Below are positions 34,641 through 45,423 of a stretch of 64,000 bases of DNA, piece by piece (the first letter of the stretch is position 1; the number at the start of each line of letters is the position of its first letter). Location of the stretch: the NCBI GenBank assembly GCA_017311185.1, contig JAESUZ010002706.1, positions 372,001-436,000 of the forward strand. The letters are read 5' to 3'. A program made the translations under genes and the position numbers. Source of the stretch: Proteles cristata cristata (taxonomy: Eukaryota; Chordata; Mammalia; Carnivora; Hyaenidae). Under the pieces are notes generated by a model. That model was not told the origin of the DNA. It worked only from the letters and a program-made list of their open reading frames with translations, and did no database searches.

Positions 34641-34674
34641 TGATGATGATGATGATAATAATAATAATAATAAA
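34641..34674. repeat. (GAT)n(AAT)n microsatellite
   Basis: About five GAT units pass directly into six AAT units, a compound trinucleotide tract probably derived by a single substitution followed by expansion. Confidence 0.9.
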
Positions 34675-34857
34675 AGTTTGAGAAATCCTGGCCTAGAGCA
34701 GTGGCCGCAGGGGGATACACTCCATGGCCACACGAGCCAGAGATGAAGCCATTCACGTTCATCCCCTTGAATGCATAAGAAATTGGATATAGGGGTGGAC
34801 TCTGCCCCGAGATAGCTGGTGACCTCTAGATGTCCCCATGAAGGCAATGAAAGAGAG

Positions 34858-35070
34858 CAGCACCTGGGTAGCTCTGGCAGTTAAGCGACTGACTCTTGAT
34901 CTCAGCTCAGGTCACGATCTAGTGGTTTTGTGAGTTCAAGTCTCGCATCAGGCTCTGCACTGATGGCACAGACTCTGCCCTGGATTCTGTCTCTCTTTCT
35001 CTCTGTCCCTCCCTGACTTGTATGCTCCCTTCTCCCTCCCTCTCTCTCTCAAAGAAAAATAAAAAGTGGT
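34858..35070 (+). mobile_element. Felid-type SINE, old diverged copy
   Basis: 'cagcacctgggtagctctgg', 'ctcagctcaggtcacgatct' and a long CT-rich section with an A-rich end identify it. Many substitutions and no clean target-site duplication that I can see mark it as an older member. Confidence 0.85.
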
Positions 35071-36483
35071 AAGAGATTCCATATTAGCGATCAAAGTAGC
35101 ATGAGAGCAGGGCACCCGTGTGTGAGAGCTGCCACCCCGTCTGTTCTGTCAGGTCAGAGGAAAGAGCTTCCAGAACACAAACTACTAAGAGCTGCTTCCC
35201 ACCCCTCAGCCCAGACCTTAAGCCCAGAAAGAAATGGGATGTCCAATGGACATGCCCCAGGCAACCTGAGGCAGGAACAAAGTTTGGGGCTAAGAGAATT
35301 CAGGGCCCATGGAGCCTGAGTGCTCTGGGTGGAGGACTGAGGGACAGCAAGAGATCTTTGGGTACCCAGCACTTTATGGGCACCCCTCATACTCCCCCTT
35401 TGCTCCCCACTCTGAACAGAGGCTGGAAAGGAGGAAAGAGAAAGAGGTACCTGGAAGGAGCCACTGCCTCCCCCCCACCCACCCCCACCCCCACTGCAAG
35501 TGACCCTGGGCTAAGTCCTCCAAGCGAGCAGTGTGGCTTCCGGCCTGACGAGTGTCGGCCTAGTAGGCAGGCAGCTCTGGGTCTGGTGGAAAGAGCTCTG
35601 GGCCCCATATGCTGGCTTCACATGCCGGCTTCAGCCTGCTGTGAACATCCATGGGAGCTTACAAAGTCACGTCCTTGGAGAAGGTCTCTCTCTGCCCAAT
35701 ACTTTCTCTAGAACCTGCCACATATCAGGTACTTCACACCTTTGTGGAGTTTAATTTAATTCTTTCTCAAATGTTTTCTCAAAAGGAGAACAATAGTCTC
35801 CCTCACGTGAGAGGGGTTCTGGGAATGGTAAAAGAGATGATGTTGACGGTGTGCCCAGGAGGCAGTCTCATCAAGTGCGAGGGGAGGTGGGGGGCCCTGC
35901 CCCCATCCCACCTTGTGTTCTATAAGAACCTCCACACTTTTATCCGAAGCCGAAGCCGACCCACATCGTTTCTGCAGAGCAGGGGAGAAGAGCAATGGGG
36001 AAGGGGAGAGCATCGTTGTCATCACAGAAAGAAACTGAGGTGCACCGCAAAGAAGGCCCGAGGTGACAGAGATGGCCGCGAGCAACCCCCACACGCGCTG
36101 TGTGCAAGGTCCTGCCTGGACTCAGCCCAAGGAAGGTGGCATCTCTGCCGCTCTCCCAAGGACAAGTACCAGCAGCCTCATTTTAGCCACTCAGGCCCAA
36201 ATCCGCAGGACGTCCCCACATTCTCCCTCCACCGGCCCCTCCCTGGCTTCCTGGGGGCGATACAGGGCTCAAGACTTGCATTGTTTTTTCTGTCAAGAAA
36301 GCACAAACAATTCAGTGCCAGGAGGAAAGGGCCCAGCTCCCCGTTGGCTGTTGGCAGAATCTCCAGGGAGCCCTACCCACGTCACAGAGGCAGCAGAGAA
36401 AGGGAAAAGAGCCAGGCCTGTGGGGCCTGGAGCAGGAGGGAGATTTGTTCTTTGTGAGGAGTGCTTCTCCTTGTTACCCCCAC
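35071..36483. other. GC-rich unique sequence with long open frames
   Basis: The window's longest frame is here: 268 codons from ATG at 35651 to 36457 on the plus strand. It overlaps frames of 197 and 147 codons in other phases. Its product is Ser/Arg/His-rich without a domain, signal peptide or membrane segment I recognise. A MIR-like piece may underlie 35705-35790. I do not call a gene. Confidence 0.35.
35470..35492 (-). other. G-quadruplex motif on the minus strand
   Basis: The plus strand reads C7-A-C3-A-C5-A-C5, giving four G-tracts with single-T loops on the minus strand. The C-rich strand could form an i-motif. Confidence 0.7.
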
Positions 36484-36549
36484 CACCCAGAGATGAGGAA
36501 CTATGAGCGGTGGCTTCACCCAGACACGAGGAACTATGAGCGGTGGCTT
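36484..36549. repeat. 33-bp tandem duplication, two copies
   Basis: Copies at 36484-36516 and 36517-36549 match at 31 of 33 positions. They share 'gaggaactatgagcggtggc'. The unit is not a known satellite and occurs only here in the window as far as I can see. Confidence 0.9.
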
Positions 36550-36654
36550 CTTCTTGGTCCCCACCCTGGACCTACCCTGCTCAGACGTGGCCTCCAGCAG
36601 ACAGCCTGGCTCTGGCCAGCCTCCAGGTCCTCACCTACCTCCCGCTCCATTCCC

Positions 36655-36760
36655 TGTCTGCAATTGTTTCCAATCAGTTTAGGAAACGGCTCCGAGAACA
36701 ATTAGAAAAGATAACAAGAAAGAATTGCATAATTACAGTCCATCTAGATCTCAGGCGCTT
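36655..36760. promoter_or_regulatory. Candidate conserved non-coding element
   Basis: AT-rich island with 'gcaattgtttccaatcag', 'gagaacaattagaaaag', 'gataacaagaaagaattgc' and 'attgcataattacag', resembling SOX, homeodomain and POU/CEBP-type sites. It ends at a run of sixteen A (about 36760-36776). No repeat family recognised. Confidence 0.33.
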
Positions 36761-36776
36761 AAAAAAAAAAAAAAAA

Positions 36777-37243
36777 GGCTGAGCTGAATCCAAACAGGAA
36801 TTAACACGAGGAAAAAGACGGTGATCCTGGTGAGCAGTGGGGTGCAAGGGCTGGGATCCTGGGGTGAAGGGTGCTCCTGAGTCAAGTGGGCTGGGGCCCA
36901 GACTGCTGCCCAGGTCAAAGCTTCAGAGGACAAATCTGCAAGGGGCCCAGAGCCATCCTCATGCTACCCAGACCATTGTGTAGAACAGGCCAGGCAGACC
37001 AGATAACCGTGCTTACCTGCAAGGAAGTTAGGGCCTTAGAGACCATGCATCCCAAACTTATGGGAAAGGTCCCACCCAAACCCCATAGAACTCGGGATTC
37101 TAATCCTCCACCCAAGCTTTGTCCATTTGTAGGCTCCTTAACACCAGCCTTTGATCCCAGCAGCTCACTGGCCCTATGTACTGGGAGAGAGCTCGGAAGT
37201 CCTTTATTCTTGACCAAAAAGGATGAGTATACAAAGAATGTCA
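36777..37243. other. Unique sequence
   Basis: No recognised feature. A 135-codon plus frame (36871-37278) lacks domains. Confidence 0.4.
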
Positions 37244-37803
37244 TCCTCTACAACAAGGTTTACAAACTTATACTGTAAAGGGCCAGAGAGCAAACATTGA
37301 GGCCCGTGGGCTATGTGCTCTCTCTGTTGCAACTACTCAGGGCTGCTGCTGTAGCATGCCAGCAGCCACAGACAAACATAAGCCAATGGGCATGGCCCAG
37401 TTCCAACAAATCTTTACTCACGGACAGTGCAGTCTGAATTTCATATCATTTTCATATGCCACAAAATATTATTGTTTTTTAATGTTTATTTATTTTGAGA
37501 GAGAAAGAGTGCATGAGTGGGGGATTGGTGCAAAGAGAGGGGTAGGGAGAGAGAATCCCAAGGAGGCTCTGCACTGTCAGCACAGACCTGATGCAAGGCT
37601 CAATGCCACGAACCACGAGAACTTCAGCTGAAATCAAGAGTTGGGTGTTTAATGGACTGAGCCACCCAGGCACCCAGAAATATTATTCTTTTTAAAAGAC
37701 TTTTCCCTAACCATTTAAAAATGTAAGAACTGCTGTTTGCTTGTAGGCTGTGGAAAAACAGGTGGCCCAAATCTGGGCTGTGGAGCAGAGTTTGCCAACC
37801 TCT
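37244..37803 (+). repeat. hAT-Charlie-type element split by a SINE
   Basis: 'tactgtaaagggccagagag', 'gttgcaactactcagggctg', 'agcagccacagacaaacata', 'gttccaacaaatctttactc' and the end 'gagcagagtttgccaacctc' make this the same family as 27950. Without the SINE the element is about 335 bp. Confidence 0.7.
37480..37677 (-). mobile_element. Felid-type SINE nested in a hAT relic, antisense
   Basis: The minus-strand head 'gggtgcctgggtggctcagt' and the block 'gcaaggctcaatgcc' complement identify it. The duplication 'aaatattattgttttt' (37464-37479) versus 'aaatattattcttttt' (37678-37693) has one mismatch over 16 bp. Confidence 0.92.
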
Positions 37804-38344
37804 ACTCTCCACGCAGCTAGAGGACTGTGGTTCTCAGATTGATTCACACACACAGCTTAGACATGACTCATGGACTCAGCCTGACATTAGAGTCTTGATA
37901 GTCAGTCTTTTCTGGGTCACACTGGGGTGATGGGCCAGGCGACCACCTATCTTGTGAAGACCTCAGGAAATCTCCTTACAAGAGTGATTTGACATCACTG
38001 CCAAATATGAGTGAGTTGGACAAGCAGAGGAGAGATTTCCCTAGCCAAGGAAGTAATCCTCTTCATAAATGAATGGAAGAAGGACTGGGTTGGAATTCAG
38101 CCCTCTCTAGCCAAGACAGAGGGTCTCCTGGCATATAAGGCAATAAAGGACCAACCTTCTGGCTTTCTACGCAGCACAACCCAGCTTACAACTGTGTTCT
38201 CCCACATCCTCTCCTCTTAGCATCAGGCTAAGCATCTACATTCATTTAAAACAAATGTATTGTGTGGATTGCCTCCTATGGCACTGCGCCAGATGCCAGT
38301 TGGGCACAGGATATCAGAAACATACCGATACCAACTCTCCATTC
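37804..38344. other. Unique sequence
   Basis: No recognised repeat apart from a possible weak L2 match near 38240-38300. Confidence 0.4.
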
Positions 38345-38460
38345 ACTTCGTACCTTGAGGACTGAGCCCTATTATTCTTTTCATTCCCAGCACCCGGCAT
38401 TGCACGGGACACAAGGAGAGGCTCAGTAAATGGTGAATAAATGAGTAAATGAATGTAAGT
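38345..38460 (+). repeat. L2 LINE 3' end
   Basis: 'accttgaggactgagcccta', 'cccagcacccggcattgcac' and 'gaggctcagtaaatggtgaa' then 'taaatgagtaaatgaatg' follow the L2 terminal pattern closely. Confidence 0.7.
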
Positions 38461-39067
38461 GCAAGATGGAAATGATTAGAGGCATAAGGAAGATAGATCA
38501 AATCCTATGGAAGTTGAAAGGAGCAAGAATTTGTGCCCGGTTAGGGAAATCAAGGAAGGCCCCATGACAGTGGATGCAGATAAGCCAAGCCTGACAAAAT
38601 GGGTGGGGTTGGAGCATGTATAGCTGGGGCAGAGAGAGAGAAGAGGCATTCCAGCCAGAAGGATACCCAGCCATCTCCAGGAACACCTGTAGTTTCGCTT
38701 TGCTGATCCATGGGCGCAGGAAAGGAATAACGATGGGTGCTAAGAGCCCAGAGCTGAACTGTGTCTGGATCACTGAGGGCCCAGAATGTCAGACAAAGGA
38801 GTTTAAAATGTGTGGGCAGAAGGAGGGGTTGGGTTTTCTGAACAGAGGTGGTTGGGTGCTGATGAGATTAGGAAGATTAATCTGGCAGTAGAGAGCATCA
38901 GGACTGGAGTAAGCAAGGAATCCATTTAAGAAATCCTCAAGCAGGAAGGACAGAAGCAGGCAGATTGAGTTATTCCACTGGCGGGGGGTGGGGGTGGGGA
39001 GTGGGAAGCCGAAGAGTGGCCTGGGGTGATCTGTAAAGGTTAGTGGCTATGACTGCCGAGCCTGGAG
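38461..39067. other. Unique sequence with a G-rich tract
   Basis: No interspersed repeat recognised; G-quadruplex motif at 38983-39005. Confidence 0.45.
38983..39005 (+). other. G-quadruplex motif
   Basis: Tracts of 6, 5, 4 and 3 G with loops T, T and AGT. Confidence 0.7.
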
Positions 39068-39255
39068 GCCATGTCCAACTCCAGCATTTACTGGAGATGG
39101 TCGATCCTCCCTGGGACCAAGCTTTCCCCATCTGTAAAATGGAGTAAATTTCACAACAACTCTGTGGTGAAATTCAGCTGAGGTTATACATAAGCTGAGC
39201 ATAAGCTGAAGTGCTTATGCGTGCTCAATAAACATTAGCTATTATTGTTACTTTT
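39068..39255 (+). repeat. MIR SINE
   Basis: 'aagctttccccatctgtaaa', 'atggagtaaatttcacaaca' and 'gcgtgctcaataaacattag' match the MIR 3' half. Confidence 0.75.
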
Positions 39256-39824
39256 AGACCAGAATAACTTTACTATATTAGGTAAATTTGTAGTCAGTTA
39301 AACCGCTTTTTGAGTGCCCTGATAAATACTAGGTATTTCTGTATAACCAGTGGTCAAATTGTGTCCTCTGGTCAGAGGTCACATTTGGGCCAAAGCGGCT
39401 TCTTTTCAGGAGAGAGTGGCCATTCTAAAATTCCCACTTGCCCCCTTTCTCACCCTCCAAACCCTGGATGGGCCCTCGCCACATCCTTGGAGTCTGACAT
39501 ACACTCCCCCAGTCACTTCCTGAAGTCTGCTAGCGGCAGCCAGAAACAAGAAATGTATGGCTCCACATGGGGCCTTTGTCAAGAGTCAATGTGTTCTACA
39601 GAATACTCACAGCCCCCAACACTGTGGGAGGGAGGGAGGAAGTCCTGACCCTAAGGTCAGATGCCTTCTTTCTTAGAACACAGGGGCATCGCAGAGGGAT
39701 TCAAGCCAAAGCTTACAACCAGTGGGCAAGCACAGGGGCTCTCTAATACTCAGAGGCTCTCTTCTGGGCTCCCTCCTGCTCAAGGCTAGTGATCAGATAC
39801 TTGTCAATCCTCTGACCAGCTGGG
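39256..39824. other. Unique sequence
   Basis: No recognised repeat. A 112-codon plus frame (39310-39648) lacks domains. Confidence 0.4.
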
Positions 39825-39975
39825 AGAATGATCAGCACAGGCTTTGGACGCAGGAAGCCATGAGGTCCAATCTTAATGTTGCCCCTCCTTGGCCATGTGA
39901 CTGTAAACAAGGACCGCAGTTAAATGAGGGCCCATGAGATAATGTGTGTTCAGCACACACTGCAGCCCAGCACAT
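39825..39975 (+). repeat. MIR SINE, weak
   Basis: 'caggctttggacgcaggaag', 'ccttggccatgtgactgtaa' and 'atgagataatgtgtgttcag' fit MIR with losses. Confidence 0.55.
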
Positions 39976-40844
39976 GGGACTTCTGGCATAAAGGCAGAGG
40001 AATCCAGAATTCAGTGACATGACAGGTTTTGCTCACCATCTGAAATGAGGTTAGGGCCTCTCCTCTGAATCAACACCTTTCTCAGACCTGGGAGGGGAAG
40101 TGGTTTTAATCAAGCCCAGAGCACCCCCCATACTCCCCCAGGGTCTCTGTGAGGGCCTCTACTCACCCACTCTTAGGTGGCCCCCAATATCCCGTGTGGG
40201 TCTTGAGTGTCTCTTCTCTTCCCTGGTCCAGGGGCTGCCTCCCACCTCACTGCCAACCAGCTGGCTCTCCCATCTCTGTATCCAAGGGGAATCAACTCTG
40301 AAGGAGACTCACCAGCCCCTCGCCGCATTCCCAAAGAAGCCCTTAGCCTGCCCACTCTGCAACTCCCTTCGAATCCCATTTTGCAACTGACCACGTCTCC
40401 CAAGAACAGGAATGCCAGACCAAGGGAGCAGGAATGGGGACTTTAAAAAGAAGAAGAAAAGGAATGTGCTTCTGTTCTCAGGAAACCTCTCCACACAACA
40501 CAGCACAGCCCCTTACTCCTGCATTGCCATCTGGTTGCTATTGGCAACCAGGCAATCATATTTTTCTAGTCCCAGATATAATCATCATAATCAATATAGG
40601 GTATTTATCCCACTTCTTGGTTTCAAGGAACTCGAAGCTTTTCACATCTATTTTTTCTTCACGAACAAGGCGGAGACACAGGGAGAAAGTGTGTATCTTG
40701 GGGGTTGGGTGGGGAAGCGCTGAGCCACTGCCTCTATTTAACAGATGGAAAAACTGAGGGAAGGGTTAAGAAAGGGAGCCTTGAAGAACGGCTTCAGAGG
40801 AGAGTATGGTTAATAGTAGCTAGGAGGTGAAACATATGTTTGTT
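39976..40844. other. Unique sequence
   Basis: Overlapping frames up to 107 codons on the plus strand and 76 on the minus, without domains. No repeat recognised. Confidence 0.4.
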
Positions 40845-41000
40845 TGTTTTTACAAATACTGTCTCAATTCTTTCTCCCTGAGAAGAGTAGGCTCATTTCA
40901 CTTCTCCTACAGATGAAACCTTAAAGATGAAGCAATTGTCCAAGGTCACATACCTGGAAATAGCACTGCTGAAACTCAAACACTTTTAACTCTTGTTTCC
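40845..41000 (-). repeat. MIR SINE, antisense, diverged
   Basis: 'agatgaagcaattgtccaag', 'gtcacatacctggaaatagc' and 'ctgaaactcaaacactttta' follow the inverted MIR core. Confidence 0.6.
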
Positions 41001-42569
41001 TGTGTTTTTCCCCATGGTATCTCTGCATACATGCATGAAGAGAGTCGGCCTGTCTCTTGTAGGTATTGCTATCGCACCACATCATTCTACCAGTGGCTCT
41101 GACATAGGTAATTCTCTCTAATTCTGGTTGATGGGGGTATCAAATGGGCAACAGAAACAATAATGACAAGATTAGAGCACTGGGCTGGCTTGGCAAACCT
41201 AGGAGCTTTACTTAATTCTCAAATTTCTATGGATGTCCCCTCACCAGAGTAAAAAGTTTGAGAAAAAAAAAATCAATCTTTCTTGACTGTCAAATCATTG
41301 ACCACTTTGACAACTCTGTGATGTTACCTGTTACTGCAGCAACTGGCTTGATGTCACCCTTTTATTGTAGCAACCAAGGTGATGCCAGAGACATGCCTTT
41401 GGGGTCCCCGAAGGAGACGAGGCCCATCCTAAACACCTTCCCCATCCTAAACACCAGCAAAGGCTTTGGTGCCCATCTTGCTAGTTAATGCTAAACATGG
41501 GTGGCTGGAGGTAAAGGACAACAGGTAAAATACACCTGAAAGAGGAAACATGTGATCATGGGCAGAACCGTTCTAAGTGGAATGTTTTTCTGAGTTTCAT
41601 GCCTAGCAATCATTTCCCTTTGGACACATCACAAACAGCACTGTAATAAAAGAGCGGCTGGCTTGTCTCTGAAGCTTCCTCTCTGTTCTCGGAACACAAA
41701 GTCAGCTGGCCACCACCTTATCTTTTACCATTTTCCTAACAAAGAGTGAGGCATTTTACTGCTTGGAAGGAAAGGCCCCCAGACAGGGGTGCCCACCTGT
41801 GGTACCCCAAACCTGAGAAGGTGGTGAAAGGAGTCACAGCATCCCTTGCCTCTCTAACATATCATCTAGCACTCCCCATTTTCTATAAAGAGCTGCCCTA
41901 TCGGGAAGTTCCCTCTATACCCTCACTATACTCAATTGAGTAGGCAGGGAAGGAAAATAAGAAATAAACGTGTCTGACAATGACAGAACCCAGTCTAAGG
42001 ACACAAAGGAGTAAAAGTTGAAGATCTAGAGGCCTAGGGATGACGATCAGTGTCACTCAATGGACAAAGGCTTGTTCAGAACCTTCCAGTACAATTACTA
42101 TGTGATTGCTCCAATTTGGACCTTTAACCCAGGCTGGTCTGCCCATCACCACACACTTTACCTGACTCCAGGGACACTGGCCACCTGTGGTCTCCCCTCC
42201 CCTTCTGTTTCTATGTCTCCTTAGCTCCTGACATTTTGCTTTTGTCTCCTATTCCCCATCCCCAGTCCCTATACTGGTGTCCGATTTGCCGCTCCCAGCA
42301 CTGAGTTTCAGTGCTCCTTTTTGGCCACAGTTTATATTCAGCCCCCAGTTCCATGGTCTTCTGGCCACTTAAGGTGCTCACATGGCTTGTCCCTGGGGCC
42401 CAGCCCACAACGGCCAGTCTGGCCGCCACACCTGTACCCACTTCCCACAGTGGGAGGCAAAGAGGGAGGACAGGTGGGCAAACATACTGTAGGCGCTTTG
42501 CGGTCTCTCTCCCAGCAATTTTTTAAAAACCCTCAAACTTAGAAATCCGGGTTCTCTACAACATGGGTA
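41001..42569. other. Unique sequence
   Basis: A short direct repeat 'cccatcctaaacacc' occurs twice near 41425-41455. No interspersed repeat or domain-bearing frame is recognised. Confidence 0.45.
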
Positions 42570-42586
42570 AGTTTGGGGCTTTTCTT

Positions 42587-42814
42587 TTTTTTTTTTTTTT
42601 TAAATTTTTTTTTAATGTTTTATTTATTTCCAGGAGAGAGAGACAGCGTGAGCAGGGGAGGGTCAGAGAGAGAGGGAGTCACAGACTGAAACAGGCTCCA
42701 GGCTCTGAGCTGGCAGTCAGCACAGAGCCCGACGCGGGCTCGAACCCACGAACCGTGAGATCATGACCTAAGCGAAAGTCGGACGCTTAACCGACTAAGC
42801 CACCCAGGCGCCCC
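42587..42814 (-). mobile_element. Felid SINE, young subfamily, cleanest copy
   Basis: On the minus strand it begins 'ggggcgcctgggtggcttag' and carries 'ctgactgccagctcagagcc' and CpG-rich head sequence ('gggttcgagcccgcgtcggg'). The 17-bp duplication 'agtttggggcttttctt' is perfect (42570-42586 and 42815-42831). A long T run (about 18 T) represents an unshortened poly-A tail. All signs point to recent insertion. Confidence 0.97.
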
Positions 42815-42831
42815 AGTTTGGGGCTTTTCTT

Positions 42832-45329
42832 AAGTCCTGCCATTTCCAACTCTGTCTTGTGGTAGATTCCCAGCAACAGTTTCTTCCCTTTGTATAAGAC
42901 TTGCCCCTTGCCAAACAGCTTGCCACCTGTTGTCTCCTCTTAACCTCCCCAAATCCTGGAGATGGATGCAGTCAGATCAAGGGACATGACCCCCGCTTTG
43001 CTGCATTCAGGGACACTGCGGCACACAGCCATGTGAATGAGGCCATGCCGAATCAGAGTGGCAGGCTGTGCTTGGCTCTGACTGCCTTCAGCTGCATGAG
43101 CATGACCCCGACTCGTGCAGGTGTATGGTGGTGAGAGGACGCGTCTCCCAAGCAGGTTGAGCACCTGAGCACACCTGCATTTCCGGCCGTGCAGGCGGCT
43201 ATGACCAAAGTCCCACTCTGATTTTTCACCCAGGATGGGGAGTCCAAGTCCAGTTCCCCCTCCCAGCTGCTCTGCTCCAGGGCCACTACTGGGGAGTACG
43301 CAGATCTGAAGTTCAGCTCCCGGCCCACCCATACGTGACGGGCACTTCTCAGGACCCGTCTACACTTCTGGCATCCAACACACGGCCTGTATCTCTGAGA
43401 TTCTAGCACAAAGTGTGTGTGCCCTGCCTCCAGCTTCCTGGCCATGCAGGGCCACATCCTCATGTAGAAGGGCGGCCGCGTGGCGGAGCCTGGCCGAGAT
43501 CCACGGTCCTCATTCTCAACTGTGGACCCATAAACTCCTGCCAAACGTGTAGCTGTAGCCTCGGGGGAAAAACAAGGAAGGAAGGAAAATAACCAAGGTG
43601 GGGAGAGGGGAGAGATTCTGAAATCTGGACAACATCAAGAGCTGGTTTCCATGACAACTGCTCCTTATTACAGTTGCTCAAACTGCAGCCTGTTCTAATC
43701 AGTGCTGCTGATGGAGCCTTCAGACCTAGTCCGTAAATGCCCCCATCTGCCCGGGCAGGAAGGGTGAGGTCTGTTGGGGAGAGGAAGATGGGGGTGAAGT
43801 GTGTGGGAAATAAAAGTAAACAGAAGTGTGGGGATGGGGTGTGTGTTGGGGGAGGAACATGTCAGGGCATGCTTATCTTTGCAGGGGAGCCCCTGATCAT
43901 GTGGGTGACATGTCACAGCTTCTGGCCATCATGCCAGTGTGGCTGTCTGTGGGTACATCATCTGAGCCTGTCAACATCTCTCTTCCTCCTTTCTGACACC
44001 ATGGAACATTCTCTTCTCTCACATCTCCTGGAAAAAGCTCTAGGCTGCAGGCCAAAGACTAACCTCTGTGAGGCAAAGGCCAGGGTCAATGCCCAGCAGG
44101 GAGCAGGCACTGGCAGCTTCTGACCATCTCTCAGTGAGCTGGGAGGGAGAGAAGACTTGCACTAACGTTCTCCAGAGTTCTGCTGCAGTAGAGGGTTTAT
44201 GGCTCAGAATAAACTCCACAGACTCCAGACTCCTTGAGTTCCCAGAAAATGACTGGTGACTTACAGGCTTTCCACCGATCCACAGATGGGGCCTCAGAAG
44301 CAAACAACTTGTCAAAGTCATCCACTGGGTCTAGTATCAGTCTCGAGACTCTGTCCCCAGAAAACTGAGCTCCCCTCTGCTCGCTCAGAGCCGCCCTCTC
44401 CCTCCTCCTATGCCCATCTGGCAATCACCCAAACAGGCTGCAAATCAGATGACATATGACACGCTGCACTCCGTCCTGCTCTGAAGGGAGTCTGTCCAGG
44501 GGGACAAGGGATCTGGTTTATATTTTAAGCAGCTAGAGTCACAAACGGGGGGCGGATGAGGTAAGGGCCATGGCAGTGAACACCGTGCAGCTGTCTGGGA
44601 TAATCACTTGGCCTTAGCCATCCTGGAGCCAGGGCAGTGGGGCACAGGGGAAGGCTTGCCCCGCAGATTATAAGTGTGGGGCCCGAGCCAGTCGGCTTCA
44701 GGAATTCCAGCTCTCCACCTGCACTCTCACTACAAGTGTCATGGCGACTGTTGGAGACCCAGGACAAGGAGCCAGTGGGGATACAAGAGCCCAATCCAAC
44801 AAGGTGACCTTTCCCCCAACTTCCAGCCTTTGGAGAGTCTCAGAGATATGTTTCAACTCAAACCCCACCTAAGTTGCTACATGGAGAAATTGGGGTCCTG
44901 ATTTTCAGTTGATGGCTGACCACCCAGGAGATATGGGGAGACCTAAAGTTAGCAAAGCACAGAAATTAATGAAAAGGTCACTGCAAAGGTCATAGCTGCC
45001 AGACTTCACAGATAAAAGTGGGGAGTTTCAGGGCTTGAGGACACTTGGACTGCAGCCACTCAGATGCCACGTGCCTTGGATTTTACTGGGCTTCCTTGCT
45101 ACAGTGCCCCGAATGCTCCATCTTATGCAAGCGCTACTTGTTCGGAGGTAATGGCCATCTAGACTTTGGACCCAACATCATGGATACGGGAGAGCATTCC
45201 TTCCAAGTTCCTTCCTCCCGTTTGCCTGAGTCCTCAGGTGAAAAAGGCTACTAGCTATCCCAGTGGAAAAGAGAATCCAGTTCAAGTGACCCACCAACTA
45301 GTACTGCATGACTGTTTGGGGGTTTGGTT
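42832..45329. other. Unique sequence, longest gap without a repeat call
   Basis: About 2.5 kb. A 163-codon minus frame (43053-43544) and a 128-codon plus frame (43737-44123) are present. The minus frame contains several cysteines but no recognisable domain. G-rich runs near 43830-43855 are low complexity. Confidence 0.4.
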
Positions 45330-45423
45330 GTTTTTTTTTTTTTTTTTTATTCTGGAAGCTCTGGTTTGAACTCACTGCCCTGAGATCAGAGTCACCTGCT
45401 CTACTGAGCCAGCCAGGCAACCC
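45330..45423 (-). mobile_element. Old carnivoran tRNA-derived SINE fragment
   Basis: Its minus strand reads 'ggggttgcctggctggctca', then 'ggtgactctgatctcagggc' and 'agtgagttcaaaccagagc', ending in a poly-A tail complement (T18). This resembles the older carnivore-wide CAN-SINE rather than the felid CT-rich type. Confidence 0.7.

Noticed and set aside
35651..36457. 268-codon plus-strand frame as a protein gene.
   Set aside because: No domain, signal peptide or homology; competing frames overlap it and an old repeat-like stretch may underlie part of it. Kept only as a point to check.
43053..43544. 163-codon minus-strand frame with several cysteines.
   Set aside because: Cysteine spacing fits no zinc-finger or other family I know, and no exon structure is visible.
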